Positions 19,522-30,840 of a stretch of DNA of 64,000 nucleotides are shown in pieces (the stretch's first letter is position 1; every line of letters begins with the position of its first letter). A program made the translations under genes and the position numbers. The notes under the pieces are model-generated. The model was not told where the DNA came from, did no database searches, and saw only the letters and a list, made by a program, of their open reading frames with translations. Origin of the DNA: Arthonia radiata (Eukaryota > Ascomycota > Arthoniomycetes > Arthoniales > Arthoniaceae); the NCBI GenBank assembly GCA_002989075.1, contig PSQN01000014.1, positions 1,414,005-1,478,004 on the forward strand, in the 5' to 3' direction.

Positions 19522-21737
19522 ATGGATGGGCACGAAGGGATGGATATGGGTATACCGTGGCTCACGCACCCTCTTCGGCTCCACTCTTCACGCGAGGACG
19601 AGTGCGAGCTCACACCAGATCAGTGCACCTACAAGCGTGGCTACTGGCGCAATTGGTGAGTTGCAAACATCTCTGATCATCTGCTGTTGGTTAATGAGTC
19701 TGGAGGTATCGCGCAGACTTTGTCTACGGCCTCGGCACGATATACTTCTGTATTGCAGTCATTGCGGTATTCATATTACCATATGCGCTGTCGATACTGG
19801 CGAGGCCCAATGCCAAACAAACCACTCTGTGGCGTCGTGTCAATGCTGTGGCTAGGTATGCAGCGTATCGAGGATATCACATTCGAGGCCTGGGTTGGGT
19901 AAGTCAGATCTCTTGTCTGTACAAGTGGGGACGAGGTGGCCCTGCCGCATCAACGCTCGACCGACGACGCTGCGAGGAGTTGAAGCTCACAGCGGCCTCA
20001 TAGTCTGAAATACAACCCTTGTTTCTCGGTGCCTATTGAGGCCAACCACTTTCTCAGGCACTGATACGTAGACAGACGCCTAACAATCGTTGCATTGCGT
20101 TTCCTCGAGGTCTATTGGATCGCCAGACTAACTGTTGTCCAATAGTATTCACCACCCTTGGGTCTACTCCTCGTCGGAATCTTGGGCACGATCTTCTTCT
20201 TCTGTATGACACTGGGCCCGAAGCCGTATTACTGGCCAAACGGCACGGTGATAGCTTTCGGCGACTCTCCTCCTCTAGCCACTAGGGCCGGCTGGATGTC
20301 GCTGGCTTTGCTCCCATTTGTTCTGGCATCGTCCTCGAAGTTCAACCTCATCACGCTTCTGACGGGCGTTAGCCATGAGAAAATACAGCCTCTGCATCGC
20401 TGGGGTGGTTGGGCTATGTTCGTCCTGGCGCTCATTCACACGTTTCCATTTATCGTCTTCAATGTCTGGACCGGTACCGTGGAGATGCAGTGGGAGATGA
20501 CCTTTCAATACTGGAGCGGAGTGGCGGCTCTTGTGCCACAAGCATACTTGACATTCTTCTCCATTAAAGTGCTTCGGGACAAGTTCTACGAATTCTTCAA
20601 GGCGACGCATATTGCTGTCGCTATTGTCTTCGCCATATTCTTCTTTCTCCACTGTGACGGCATACTGACCTCCTGGTATGGAAAGCTGCCTTGCTCCTGG
20701 CTACTCTTGCTAACACACATAGGGACTACTTCATCGCTGCAGGCATTGTCTACTTCGCGCCATTCTTCGCTCTTCAGCTTCGAACATTTTGTGAGCACGG
20801 CCTACGTCACCGGGCACGTATTGAGCTACAGGAGCATGGACAGCTTGTGATCCGCATACGTACAGCTAGTCATTTCACATGGACTCCAGGCCAACATATG
20901 TTCTTACGCTTCCTCTCGCCGAAGCTGGGCTTACATTCGCTCACCTCCCACCCTTTCACTATCTGCTCGTTGCCATCTGCCGGTGAAGCGGTGTTCCACG
21001 TCCGCCCGCATGGGGGTATCACCGCACGCCTTGCCGCGCTCGCCGCGAGCCAGACTGATACCAGCCTGCTTGTTTGGCTGGATGGTCCATACGGCGGCAT
21101 GGGTCAGGACAACTTAGCCAATTATGATCATGCTCTCCTAATTGCAGGAGGATCTGGCGCAGGCTTCACATTGCCAGTGATCGAAGACTTCATTCGCTCG
21201 AAGTGGAGACCGAGCCTCAGCAATGAGACGTTGGGAATGGAGAACGAGAAGAATCAGCTACCTGGTCTTACGATTGTCTGTGCTGTTCGCAGCAAGACCA
21301 TCAGATTGTGGTTCTTGCGGGAGCTAGAGCACTTGACGGAACAATATTCGGCTGGTGGTAGCCTCCCTCGCATCGACGTGCGTTGTCATCTCACGCAGCA
21401 TTTGGCTGGGTCGGCGGAAGCTGAGTTCGACACAAGCTCCGAATCAGACCTTGAACGCATCAATGTGACTGCTGAGAAGGCCGAGGCACCCACAACGAGT
21501 TCACACACCGCCGCTATGGTGCTCACAAGGCTTGCAGAAGGCCGACCGGATCTCAGGCGCGAGATTTTCGACGTAGTGAACACATCTGAGTCTGTGGGCA
21601 TTGCTGTATGCGGCCCAGCCTCGATGATGCACGATGTGCGGAACGCAGTAGCTGAGGCGCAGAGTGATATCATTCGAGGAGGTCATTCCGGAGCAAGCAA
21701 AGACGTCTTCCTTCATACAGAGCACTTCGAATGGTGA
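19522..21737 (+). CDS. ferric-chelate reductase (FRE family)
   Basis: Four exons: 19522-19655, 19706-19898, 20146-20675 and 20723-21737 (introns 50, 247 and 47 nt), all in phase, giving 623 residues. Junctions restore RNW-YRADFVYGLG, GLGW-YSPPLG and LTSW-DYFIAAG, typical of fungal Fre proteins. Two helices carry the bis-heme histidine pairs, each with 13 residues between: HRWGGWAMFVLALIH and HIAVAIVFAIFFFLH. The FAD motif HPFTICS, the nucleotide motif GGSGAGFTLP and a C-terminal CGPASMM complete a ferredoxin-reductase module. The enzyme moves electrons from NADPH across the plasma membrane to Fe(III) or Cu(II) chelates before uptake. Short extracellular N terminus with no clear signal peptide. 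Expression is usually iron-repressed, but I did not find a convincing GATA-factor site cluster. Confidence 0.93.
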
Positions 21738-22124
21738 AATCAGCGTCGAATTTGGAAGCCTAGCGTCTAGCGGGACCGGGTTTCCATAGGTCAACAGAGT
21801 GTATGGTGCGTCCATCATCATATCATGCTATTAGAGCTACCCAAATCTTGGTGGCCGAAGAAACCCTTTGCTGGGCTCTCTATGGTCACCTATCTGTAGG
21901 TGTGAATGCAAACAAGAGCAGATGCTTCCCCTGGTAATTGATCTTGACACTGGCCGTACAGACCATGCCGCCTGTATCTCCTAGGAAGAGGGAGAGAGGG
22001 AGCAGAAGTGTGGAATTTCAGTGACAAACTCGCAGGGTTAGGGTTGATACTGACCGCCGATATTGCGCGTACCGTAAATTAATTTCTAGCTAATGTCGAG
22101 CTCGAGAGCGCGATTGATTCAAAT
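21738..22124. other. intergenic region
   Basis: 3' UTR of the ferric reductase gene and the EMC1 promoter. Nothing else seen. Confidence 0.5.
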
Positions 22125-24830
22125 ATGCGTCTGCTGACGTTGACGCTCGCGCTGCTTCTACGAGCAGCAAGTGCAATCTTCGCTGACGAGGCAGGCTCCG
22201 TTGACTACCACCTTGCGTTGTTGGGACAGCCCGGAAACTCCTCGACCTTTTTCCACCAACCCGTACCTGGGTCCAAGGCATCCCTTGTTTACACGCTATC
22301 TGAGCGGAATGTCCTCGGCGCGATCAATCCCAAAGATGGCTCGGTAGTTTGGCGTCACCTCCTCGCAAACAACGCGTCGGTACCTCAAGGACATCTCAGC
22401 ACAGCGGAAGGTCAAGAACTGCTCTATACCACGGTTAATGACACGGCGAGCGCTTGGTCTGCGTCCGGTGGACGATTCGCCTGGGATTTGCGACACGAGG
22501 GAGCCCTTGTGAAGGACGTGGAAACTTTGAACATTGACGAGGGCCGCAATGGCAAGGTCAATGGAGACGCGGTCGCGCTCTGGGCCGGCAAGAACGGCGT
22601 AGTGCAAAGAATAGATGCGGACACTGGTGTAGTGGCATGGACATACGAATACTCAAGCGGAATATCACCCCATCGCGTCGCGGCTTCAGCCGGTGAAGTT
22701 TTCGTCGTTGGGCTTTCCAAGGCGATGCTTGGAGGAAACAAGCTCCACGTGAGCGTCGTGGACGCTGGCAGTGGGAAGGCAAAAGATCAAGTGACACTCA
22801 GCTCAGAGTCCGAGATATCTTCAGAGCAAGACATACTCTACATCGGTCATGTTGGGAGCATTCCAATGGCTATCTGGACCGATGCGTCGAAGAGCGTCAT
22901 CAAGACTAACGTGCTCGGTAGTAAGAATATCGGGTCGTTCGATGTCGGGTCGACGGCTGAGCCGGTTATAAAGGCTTCAATACAGACGGCAAGAACAAAG
23001 AACGGTCCAGCCCACTTTCTCGTGGAACTGAGGTCATCGAAAGCGCACTGGGCTCAAGTCTTCCATGTGGATGCTAAGTCGGCGGACGTCAAGAAGGCCA
23101 AGGTCTCCAAAGCATATGATCTGCCGAAACTAGAAGACAAAGGCACCTTCGCCAGCAGCGCAGTCGACAACGACGTCTACTTCGTTCGCATTGCCAGCGA
23201 GATTCAGATCTTTTCATCCGCGTCTCACGGTGTCCTTGCTCGATGGCCGTTAAAGTTGTCTAGCGATATCGTTGGACATGTCAAGGACTGGCATCCGGTT
23301 CATGCCGCATCGGAGGTGGTGGCGCGCGCTGACTCAACGTATGCTGTTCGGTCAGCAGTGCTTCGCGACACTGGAGACTGGGTGCTCGTTCGCAATGGCG
23401 ACGCTCAATGGACTCGCCCCGAGCAACTGTCCACCATCACGAACGCTGGCTGGATCGAGACCAACCAATCGCAACCTCTCGTTGACGAGCTGGAGGCTGA
23501 GGTCCAGGTTGATCCGGTCTCTGCGTTCCTGCATCGCGCCAAACGTCACATCACCCATGCAGCTGACATGCCGACCCTCATAGAAGTCCTGCCAGATGTG
23601 CTGACAAGATGGGTTCGCTCCTTTCTGCAAAACGGTCATTCGAAGGAACGCGCGTTCGGCTTCGACAAGGTTCTCTATGCTCTGCTCGACAACGGCAAGA
23701 TTGTCTCTGTTGATTCGGACCATCCTCAGCGAGTACGAACTTTGGGCGAAGGAGACTTGAAAGAAGCACAGCAAGTGCGTGATTCGCTTGACGCCCTAGT
23801 CGCGTCTGAACCTCAAGGTGTTTACTCGTACAAAGTCGACGATACTGGCCTCTCAGGCTTTGGTCCAGGCGACAACGTTTGGCACTTTTCGCTTCCGAAG
23901 GGGCAGGAGATACTGAAGACAGTCGCGCAACCAGCGGGAGAGAAGATTGCATCCATCGGCAAGGTACTAGGCGATCGAAACGTGCTCTACAAATACTTGA
24001 ACCCCAACGCCGTGCTTGTCCTCGTCAAAGATGAAAATGAACACCAGCTGTCGGCTTATGTTCTGGATGTCATATCAGGCGCTGTGCTACATTCAGAGGA
24101 CCACGATGATGTCGATTTGTCGCACCCGGTTTGCGGAGCAATCACAGAAAACTGGTTCACCTACTCGTTTACGTTCGATAGCAGCAAAGACTCGCTCTCG
24201 AGAGGGCATTTGCTGGTCATGGGTGAAGCCTACGAGTCTGAGTTTCCTAACGACAGAGGACCCATGGGCGCATCCGGCAACTTCTCCGCTATCGACCCCT
24301 CGCTCGCTATACCAGGCTCGATCAAGCCCCACGTCGTCAGTCAGGTCTATCACATCCCCGAGGAGATTTCACACATGGCCATCACTCAGACGCAGCAAGG
24401 CATTACGTCGCGTCAGCTCCTTGTCACGCTTGCAAACACGAACGCTGTTGTTGGCGTCCCACACCAGATCCTTGACCCTCGTCGCCCAGTAGGAGTTGCG
24501 CCGACATCGCAACAGATGGAGGAGGCCTTGATGCAATACAGCCCGTACATTGAGTTCGACCCGAAGATGTACTTGACTCACAGCAATGAAGTGCTGGGAA
24601 TCAACAAAGTCATCTCAGCACCTTCAGACATGGAGAGCACCAGCCTGGTGTTCGCGTATGGGCTTGACGTGTTTGGAACAAGAGTAGCACCGAGCTTCAC
24701 GTTCGACATTCTCGGCGCCAGCTTCAACAAGATACAACTGATACTTACTGTCATTGCGCTGACGATCGGCGTGTTTGCAGTCGGTCCATTGATCAAGCGC
24801 AAGCAGACCAACGCTTTGTGGCAAAGCTAG
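22125..24830 (+). CDS. EMC1: ER membrane protein complex subunit 1
   Basis: An intronless gene of 901 residues. The signal peptide MRLLTLTLALLLRAASAIFA is followed by a long lumenal region with PQQ-like propeller strands (LGAINPKDGSVVWRHLL, IDADTGVVAWTYEY). The conserved DUF1620 C-terminal domain follows, then one membrane span (IQLILTVIALTIGVFAVGPL) and a short basic cytosolic tail (KRKQTNALWQS). Emc1 is the largest lumenal subunit of the EMC insertase, which places tail-anchored and multi-span proteins into the ER membrane. Length and order match fungal Emc1. The start is fixed by the signal peptide. Confidence 0.93.
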   Translation: MRLLTLTLALLLRAASAIFADEAGSVDYHLALLGQPGNSSTFFHQPVPGSKASLVYTLSERNVLGAINPKDGSVVWRHLLANNASVPQGHLSTAEGQELLYTTVNDTASAWSASGGRFAWDLRHEGALVKDVETLNIDEGRNGKVNGDAVALWAGKNGVVQRIDADTGVVAWTYEYSSGISPHRVAASAGEVFVVGLSKAMLGGNKLHVSVVDAGSGKAKDQVTLSSESEISSEQDILYIGHVGSIPMAIWTDASKSVIKTNVLGSKNIGSFDVGSTAEPVIKASIQTARTKNGPAHFLVELRSSKAHWAQVFHVDAKSADVKKAKVSKAYDLPKLEDKGTFASSAVDNDVYFVRIASEIQIFSSASHGVLARWPLKLSSDIVGHVKDWHPVHAASEVVARADSTYAVRSAVLRDTGDWVLVRNGDAQWTRPEQLSTITNAGWIETNQSQPLVDELEAEVQVDPVSAFLHRAKRHITHAADMPTLIEVLPDVLTRWVRSFLQNGHSKERAFGFDKVLYALLDNGKIVSVDSDHPQRVRTLGEGDLKEAQQVRDSLDALVASEPQGVYSYKVDDTGLSGFGPGDNVWHFSLPKGQEILKTVAQPAGEKIASIGKVLGDRNVLYKYLNPNAVLVLVKDENEHQLSAYVLDVISGAVLHSEDHDDVDLSHPVCGAITENWFTYSFTFDSSKDSLSRGHLLVMGEAYESEFPNDRGPMGASGNFSAIDPSLAIPGSIKPHVVSQVYHIPEEISHMAITQTQQGITSRQLLVTLANTNAVVGVPHQILDPRRPVGVAPTSQQMEEALMQYSPYIEFDPKMYLTHSNEVLGINKVISAPSDMESTSLVFAYGLDVFGTRVAPSFTFDILGASFNKIQLILTVIALTIGVFAVGPLIKRKQTNALWQS

Positions 24831-25565
24831 TTAATGGCTGGACTACCGTTCAGGTGGAGCAGGATGTTGGCGACCTTCAAGCATTGCTGTTTGTCGTGTC
24901 ATCGTGGACTGGCGCTACCGTATATCCGCAACCTCTGTGTCCTTTTGCATCCCTTTGCAGCAAAGCTTATTCCTCCCGTAGGCTACGTTGGCCACATAGG
25001 CGGCTGCTTGCGGTCATAAGGCGTAAAGAGCTACGAGGTCAGCCCGAAACTTCCGCCAGGGACAGACTCGTCCGGAGGATTACCCTACCGGCGGCGGTAT
25101 GACAGAGAAGCTCCATTAACTGTCCGGCGCAGGCCTCTTGCATGCACCCTCCAAGATATACGCCAAAGCCGCTACCATCCGGCCCTACTGACCGACCCTG
25201 CAATGTCTGCTCTGAAGGGCTCGGGACTGACGCTCATCTATCATGGGCCACAGAACGCCTTGATGGAGAGCCTGGTAGACGGACAAAGAGTAACCTACAG
25301 GATCTGTCCACCATCCTCGATTGCCATCGTCTAGTAAGATTACCGTTCACAAGTCGGGACGGGCGGGGTATGCCGCAATCATGTACTGTATTATTCAGCA
25401 TGTCAGTGCACTAAACCCGAAGTAGCACCGGCGGAGCCGGGAATGGCCGCTTCAATGTTTATTTAACACATAAGAGCTCAGTAGTCCAAGGAGAAGTGAA
25501 TTTATAGATGAACAAACAGAGCGATCGATTAAGAGCAAATACGCAATAAGAACCCACGAGCAATA
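24831..25565. other. intergenic region
   Basis: 3' UTR of EMC1 and promoter of the SDR gene. ORFs at 24818-25102 and 25142-25414 lack protein-like order and overlap the EMC1 end or run into nothing. Confidence 0.4.
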
Positions 25566-26993
25566 ATGCCGCAAGACCAACTCCAGTTCTCCAAGCTTAA
25601 GGGCACTCGCGTCCTCTTCTTGGGCGGTACTTCAGGCCTTGGTATGCTCCCGTTCTTGCTCTTACTGCCCCTTCACTTGCATGATATTCGCGATGGCCGT
25701 CTGAACGTCCTTCTCTACATCTAGATGCACAGCACCGATCTCGCATGTCTCACACCTCCCCGCTCTCTCACCTTCCTGATGACCCCTCGTCCTTCCTAGC
25801 CCCCCTTCCCGCCTATACCTCCTTTTCTATACACCACCTGATCCCCTCCCCTCATCGCCAACTCTCTAACGAATCAGGCTTCGCAACCGCCCGCCTATCC
25901 CTCGAAGGCGGCGCCTCAACCATCGTCCTTTCTTCTTCCAACCCCGACAATGTCAACGCCGCCATCGACCGCCTCAAGTCCCTCTACCCCACTCTCTCAA
26001 CCCAGTGCGAGATCATCGGCAAGGCCTGTGACATCGGCTCCATTGCTACTATGGAAACGAATTTAGAGGCGCTGCTGGACTTCGCCACTGAGGACGGAAA
26101 GAGGAAGGTGGATCACGTGGTGCACACGGCGGGGGCGCCCGCCGGGGGTTTGCGACCGTGAGTGTTCTCTTTCTTCCTCCATTTTTGGTTGGATGGTTGG
26201 GTGAGTGGGATTGGGCCGTGGAGATGCGGCGTTGAGAAGGAGGCGCTGGAGAAAGTGTGGCTCCCAGGCTGACAAGATCAGGTTAGCACAATCCCAAGCC
26301 GCGGACTTTGAAAAAGTCGCCACCCGCGCCGCCTCGGTGGCGATGCTGACGAAACTCGCGACGTCCAAAGTCGATGGCACAGAGGAGTTGCGGTACCTCA
26401 ATCCGGGACCGGGGTCGTCTTTGACGTTCACGGGCGGATCTGTTGATATCTATGTAAGCTCATTCGTCCCTTTGGAGTACTCTGCTCTTGTTTAGTTAGC
26501 ATGGGAGAGGAGATCGGTCGGTGTGGAGATTATTTCGTCAGGAGAGTGGATGAGGGGAAAACGAGCGAGAAGGAGAGTAACGTCGTGTGCAGGAGCTAAC
26601 GAGAGACAGCCCCAACCTAACTGGCATATCCCCGCCTTCTCGTCAGGCGGGATGGTCGGCCTCGTGAAGTCGCTCGCCGCGACCATAGCGCCTGTGCGTG
26701 TGAACCTCGTGGGGCCCGGTGCGGTAGACACGGAGCTGTGGGATAAGTTGGGCGCGACGTGAGTTCTTCCCTCACTCTACCGTGCCTCCACCGCATCAGA
26801 ATAGTTGTAGTGGAAGCATACGCTAACGAACAACAGCGAACAATCCAAAGCGGCCATGGGCGCTAAGCTGCCGCTCACGCAGATCGGCAGACCCGAGGAT
26901 GTGGCAGAGAGCTATCGCGCGTGCATGTGCGATCGGAACATGACGGGGATGGTGATGAGGAGTGAGGGCGGGCAGGGAGTCAAGGGGTCGTAG
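25566..26993 (+). CDS. short-chain dehydrogenase/reductase, five exons, catalytic Tyr not found
   Basis: Exons 25566-25641, 25878-26157, 26282-26453, 26610-26758 and 26837-26993 splice in phase to 277 residues. The start reads MPQDQLQFSKLKGTRVLFLG. The cofactor motif GGTSGLG (variant of TGxxxGxG) spans the first junction. The central part has VDHVVHTAGAP (NNAG-like) and TFTGGSV. The usual YxxxK is replaced by PAFSSGGMVGLVKSLA, so the Tyr is Phe or missing. The later strand VNLVGPGAVDTELW and the C-terminal dinucleotide loop are well kept. The sequence resembles the atypical fungal SDRs seen near secondary-metabolite genes, whose substrates are mostly unknown. Reductase activity is doubtful if the Tyr is truly absent. 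Confidence 0.85.
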
Positions 26994-27887
26994 CATCTTG
27001 CAAAGGAGGGAAGGAATGGTGGTGGAAGGTGGCGGTGGCATGGAGGATGTAATGAGACGACATTAGCACGGAAGGTGATGATTCTAAAGTTGTGCACGAG
27101 AGTTGAATCTGTTTCTTCAATTTTCTTTTGCTGGCCTGTGACGCAGAGAGGTGGTATGATGAGTTCGCTGTCGTAGGCTGCCTGTTGTTCTCGAGCGGCC
27201 GTGGAATATTTCCAAAGGTTGTTGGCCTAGCCGGTCTTGTCTTGAACTTCAAACCCTATATTCAACCCCTATGCTAGCTCTTGTGTGCTATGGTCGTGTG
27301 TGGTCAAGTAGCGTTCTGTTTTGATGTGTTGAGAGAAGTGAGGTTGATGATGATGCAGGGCATCTGCCCTGGTTATAGCTGACCAGCAGTGGAACGCGCC
27401 TGTTGGCAGAGGCGCGTATGACGAGAGAAGGCCAGCTTCACAGTTGACGTAGAGAGTCATCCGCATCTGAGATCTGTTGTGCAGGTCGGATCGTGTGCCA
27501 CACGCCTCAACAAGTTTTCGGTGCTTCCAGAGTCCGAGGGCATAGTGCCCGTGATCGTAGAGGTGTGAGATCGAGGGGGCCAGCGAAGGAGTCGTCAAGG
27601 TCCAGCCTTTTGACTGTGCCGGTCTTGGAGCTCCGACCAAGAACTTGACTCGCGGGCTGCGTCGGTCAAGGCACACGATAAGGGCCCTGCAGACCAACAG
27701 CTGCCTTGGGGCCAAGCTGCATATTGTCGGACCCTGACCCACGCGGCCTAAAAACGACATGCAACGTCTCTGACGCCATGCAAGGCCTGTCCCTGCGTTG
27801 TTTAGGTAAGACAGCTGGGCTGTTGAGTGGTAATGCTTACAGTTTGATGTGATGCCCGCGCTCTGCGATGATAAGGCTTGCAGAGTT
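26994..27887. other. intergenic region
   Basis: 3' UTRs of the SDR gene and the first Cys-rich mini-gene. A long minus-strand ORF (27269-28084) overlaps it but is a chance frame (see rejected list). Confidence 0.4.
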
Positions 27888-28288
27888 CTACTTGCATTTG
27901 TCACACCGAACGTGATTGCAATTGCCGCAGCGTGGATTACAGCTAGAACCTTGAGGACCGTCGCCGCAGGCGCAGCAACAGTAAGTATCGGATGCGACTC
28001 GAACGTATAATCGCATCGGTCTAGACGGAACAGCGAGGTCGTTGAGAGACAGAGAGGCTCTTGCATCAGGATGATAGCGACCACAATCTGCGCAACCTAT
28101 GTGTACCTGTGTTAGTGAGCCACATCAGGAAGGCTATCGTTGATTTTGCGACGCAGCGCCAGACTCCCCTGGAATTTGGTGCGGCGTGCGCAAGATGGTG
28201 GAAAGGGGAAACATGCAAAACCGCTCAGCCTACCTGCATCCATTTTGCGGCTATTACTGAAGCCGCACCAGGGACATGTCCAAGCCAT
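27888..28288 (-). CDS. small Cys-rich zinc-ribbon-like protein, copy A
   Basis: Exons 28288-28234 and 28096-27888 join in phase 1 (GTAGGC donor, ACATAG acceptor) to give 87 residues that no single ORF shows. The N terminus MAWTCPWCGFSNSRKMDAGC continues ADCGRYHPD, a CxxC...CxxC zinc ribbon. The C terminus has CCCACGDGPQG, then CNPRCGNCNHVRCDKC. The second half matches a common fungal pattern of unknown function (CC.C..G, then C..C.H.RC..C). I infer two zinc sites and no membrane or signal segment. The regular Cys spacing and precise junction make it likely to be real. Its relation to copy B, 2.3 kb away, is described under findings. Confidence 0.7.
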
Positions 28289-30495
28289 GATTTTGAACGG
28301 TGGTCTTGCCGGGCCTTGGTGTATTCAAGAGATCGAGTTGTGAAGTAAACGAGGTAAACGAAATAGTGCTTGTCGAACGAGATAATAATGCACTGCGCGT
28401 AGAATTGATGCTGTTGGAACCAAAGCCATTGCGTAGAAGTGAGGACATTCTAAATAGCCTCAAAGCCAACATCGCCATGATGCGGGAAGTGTAATGAGGC
28501 CGTCAACAAAACCAGCGGAGCTTCATAGCCACCTCGAGGCTCTGCCGTGACCGCCAGTGCAATCTTAGCATGCTTGCAAATAGAAGATGTCGAAACGCTT
28601 GTTTCGAGCGGCAACGACGGAGAGTGGATTGCTGTTAGGGCCTATCGGACGTGCGCGAAGATTAGTTGAAAACAAGACAACGGTCAGGAACTCCACCTTG
28701 CGTCACGAGCGACGGCGTGCGCCACAAGTGAGAGGATACCACGTCGCGGGCTTCTCGAAATTTTCCGTCTGCACAGCCAGTGTATCAAACAAAACATCTG
28801 CCTACGGCGAAAGCGACGAGAACAAATTCACATCTTGGTGGAGCGACGGGCCATTCCCGGTCAATGACGTTATGAGTCCGTACGAGGACGTCTGTCCTTG
28901 CAACCGTCCGCTGTCACGGGGTGCTGAGACATTGGAGCCATGCCAACGCCTTCTATTGAACGTGTGTGCCATATTGACATGGATCTCTCTGAGGGAGGGC
29001 TCATATTAACGCAGACATCTCTTTCGTTCTTGAGTGGGCTAGGCGTTGGGGCAGTGTCCAGGCATGCTGGTCGACAAGCAAATGTAAGCAACCCAGGCCA
29101 CCATGACAACAGAACCTGCTCCGATAATGTGGTCTCAGACGATTTGTGATGTTTGCTCTTGCTGGTGGCGAGAGCGGAAGGTCCGAGTCAAGTGAAGACC
29201 AAGGCACCGCGATAGTTGTTTGCGTCAACATGTATGATTGCCAGGCGGCCAGGCGGGGCGTTTACGAGTGGGTGTTGGGCAGAATATGCCGGAGGCAGAA
29301 TGGTGTCTATACGAGCGTCAATTCGTTGGCGCGTCCGCGCTCGAGCTCAAGACTAGGGATGTTTTATTAGGGGAAAGGTGGAGAACGTTTGGCGGGGGAG
29401 CATGTGCAGCGAATGCAGCGATGGACAAGTCAGATGCTTGCGCCAGAAGTCGGCGACTCGCTGAAGTAGTAGCAAGCTGCGAGTGGACGTTCATGCGATC
29501 AATTGCCTGTCGAGCCATCGAACAACGCGGTTCTACGTTGTGGTGATCGATGGACGCGAACGTCGATTGTGACAAGTCTAACTTAGACCCACCCTGCTTC
29601 CGCGCTTCTGCGACTCGATCGCGGAAAGCGAAATGAGTCTTGCTGCGGCGGAGAGCGCGAGGTTGCACGTTCGATAAGGCAGATGATGAAGTGCGCAGCA
29701 GGGAGGGAGTGTCACAGTAGGTTGTAAACAATCAAAGCTAAGATCGGAATTATGTAATCGAGCTAGTGCATTTGCAGCGTTAGTCTCTCTTCAGTCCGAG
29801 AATCGTTCCCAGTGGCGGTAGAAAGCTTTTGCTCGAGCAACTACTGACACGGCCCAGAGCCATTTGGCCATCGTATCGCCGGTCACAAGGCTTTGTAGTA
29901 ATGTCATTCACACGTCTCGAAAAGCGGAGGTGACATGGTGTGCAGTATAATCCGAGAGAGGCAGACACTGCGAACTAACAGGCTTCAGAAAGTTTATTTG
30001 CCATCGCTATGCATGTTTGATGCAGGATTGGATGCGGTTCCTGATCATGCAATAGAGCTGCCAACTTCTGGCTGCGACCCTTTCTCATCAAGCAAATGGC
30101 AAATGTATGTAGCATTGGAAAAGGCGTTGGCCAAAACTGCTACTGAGTTTTTGCGCTTCACTCCGCGTCCATCGTGCATCTCCCATCCCATTTTGTCGGA
30201 TCTTGTGAGCCTATCAACCATGTTGCCTGCCGCCACTCTGGTCTCATCAGGGTATGATCGGCAACACGACGCCCATGTGGCAGCTGCATAGTGACCGCGG
30301 TTGTCGGCAGCCGGATGACGCTGTCGATATTAGCCTCATGCAAGGGGCGTTCCAATGATCAAGTGTAGGGATACGTGCAGCATAGTTTGTAGTTGCCCCG
30401 CAGAATCAGAGGACTAGGTGGTAGTGAGTGCCTTTTCACTTCAGCTTGGGACCATGCCACATACCCGCACTGCCAGCTGGCGTACGGAGTCGATC
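28289..30495. other. 2.2-kb gene-poor stretch
   Basis: Contains overlapping medium ORFs on both strands (plus 28587-29009, 140 codons; minus 29731-29318; plus 29935-30291), none with a recognisable domain. The plus ORF starting MSKRLFRAATTESGLLL is the most protein-like but unsupported. No repeat, RNA gene or transposon signature seen. Confidence 0.3.
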
Positions 30496-30840
30496 CTACT
30501 CTTTCCTGCAGCAGTCGCCACGGACATGCTGGCATTTGACATTGCTGCATCTGGTCTTGTTCTCTCGTAAGCCTGGGACCTGCTGCAAGGGACACGAATA
30601 ATCTCTCGATCCGTGACCCCTTATTATCGATATTGAACAGTGTACTGTCGAACTTACGTTTGTAGGACCTTGTGGACCTTCAGTACATCGACAGCAATAC
30701 CAGTTGCCTGTCAATGTAGGATGCGTTGTATCCTCGAAGATCAGGCGTTGATTGTAGAAGATGATATCTCTGCCTAGATTGTAGCGATTGCGGAGCGTGC
30801 GTTTGCGAGCACGCTCTGGCTCGAGGTGTTCATGCGACAT
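30496..30840 (-). CDS. small Cys-rich protein, copy B
   Basis: Exons 30840-30658 and 30582-30496 join in phase 0 (GTAAGT...TTGCAG, 75-nt intron) to 89 residues. The start MSHEHLEPERARKRTLRNRY is the only ATG after an upstream stop in frame; an earlier exon cannot be ruled out. The Cys core is NWYCCRCTEGPQGPTN, then, after the junction, RCSNVKCQHVRGDCC. This follows the same CC.C..GPQG and C.N..C.H.R..C layout as copy A, but the first zinc ribbon of copy A is replaced by a basic helix. Function unknown; a zinc-binding fold is inferred from Cys spacing. The acceptor is a tandem CAGCAG, which would allow one Gln more or less. Confidence 0.65.
   Translation of the reverse strand: MSHEHLEPERARKRTLRNRYNLGRDIIFYNQRLIFEDTTHPTLTGNWYCCRCTEGPQGPTNVSSTVHCSISIIRGHGSRDYSCPLQQVPGLRENKTRCSNVKCQHVRGDCCRKE

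Noticed and set aside
27269-28084. 271-codon minus-strand ORF
   Set aside because: Rich in His, Cys and Leu without domain order, TTG/ATG-poor start, and it overlaps the spliced Cys-rich gene A in another frame whose Cys spacing is far more convincing.
28587-29009. 140-codon plus ORF (MSKRLFRAATTESG...)
   Set aside because: Partly protein-like, but no domain, no splice context and overlapping ORFs on the other strand; left as unsupported.
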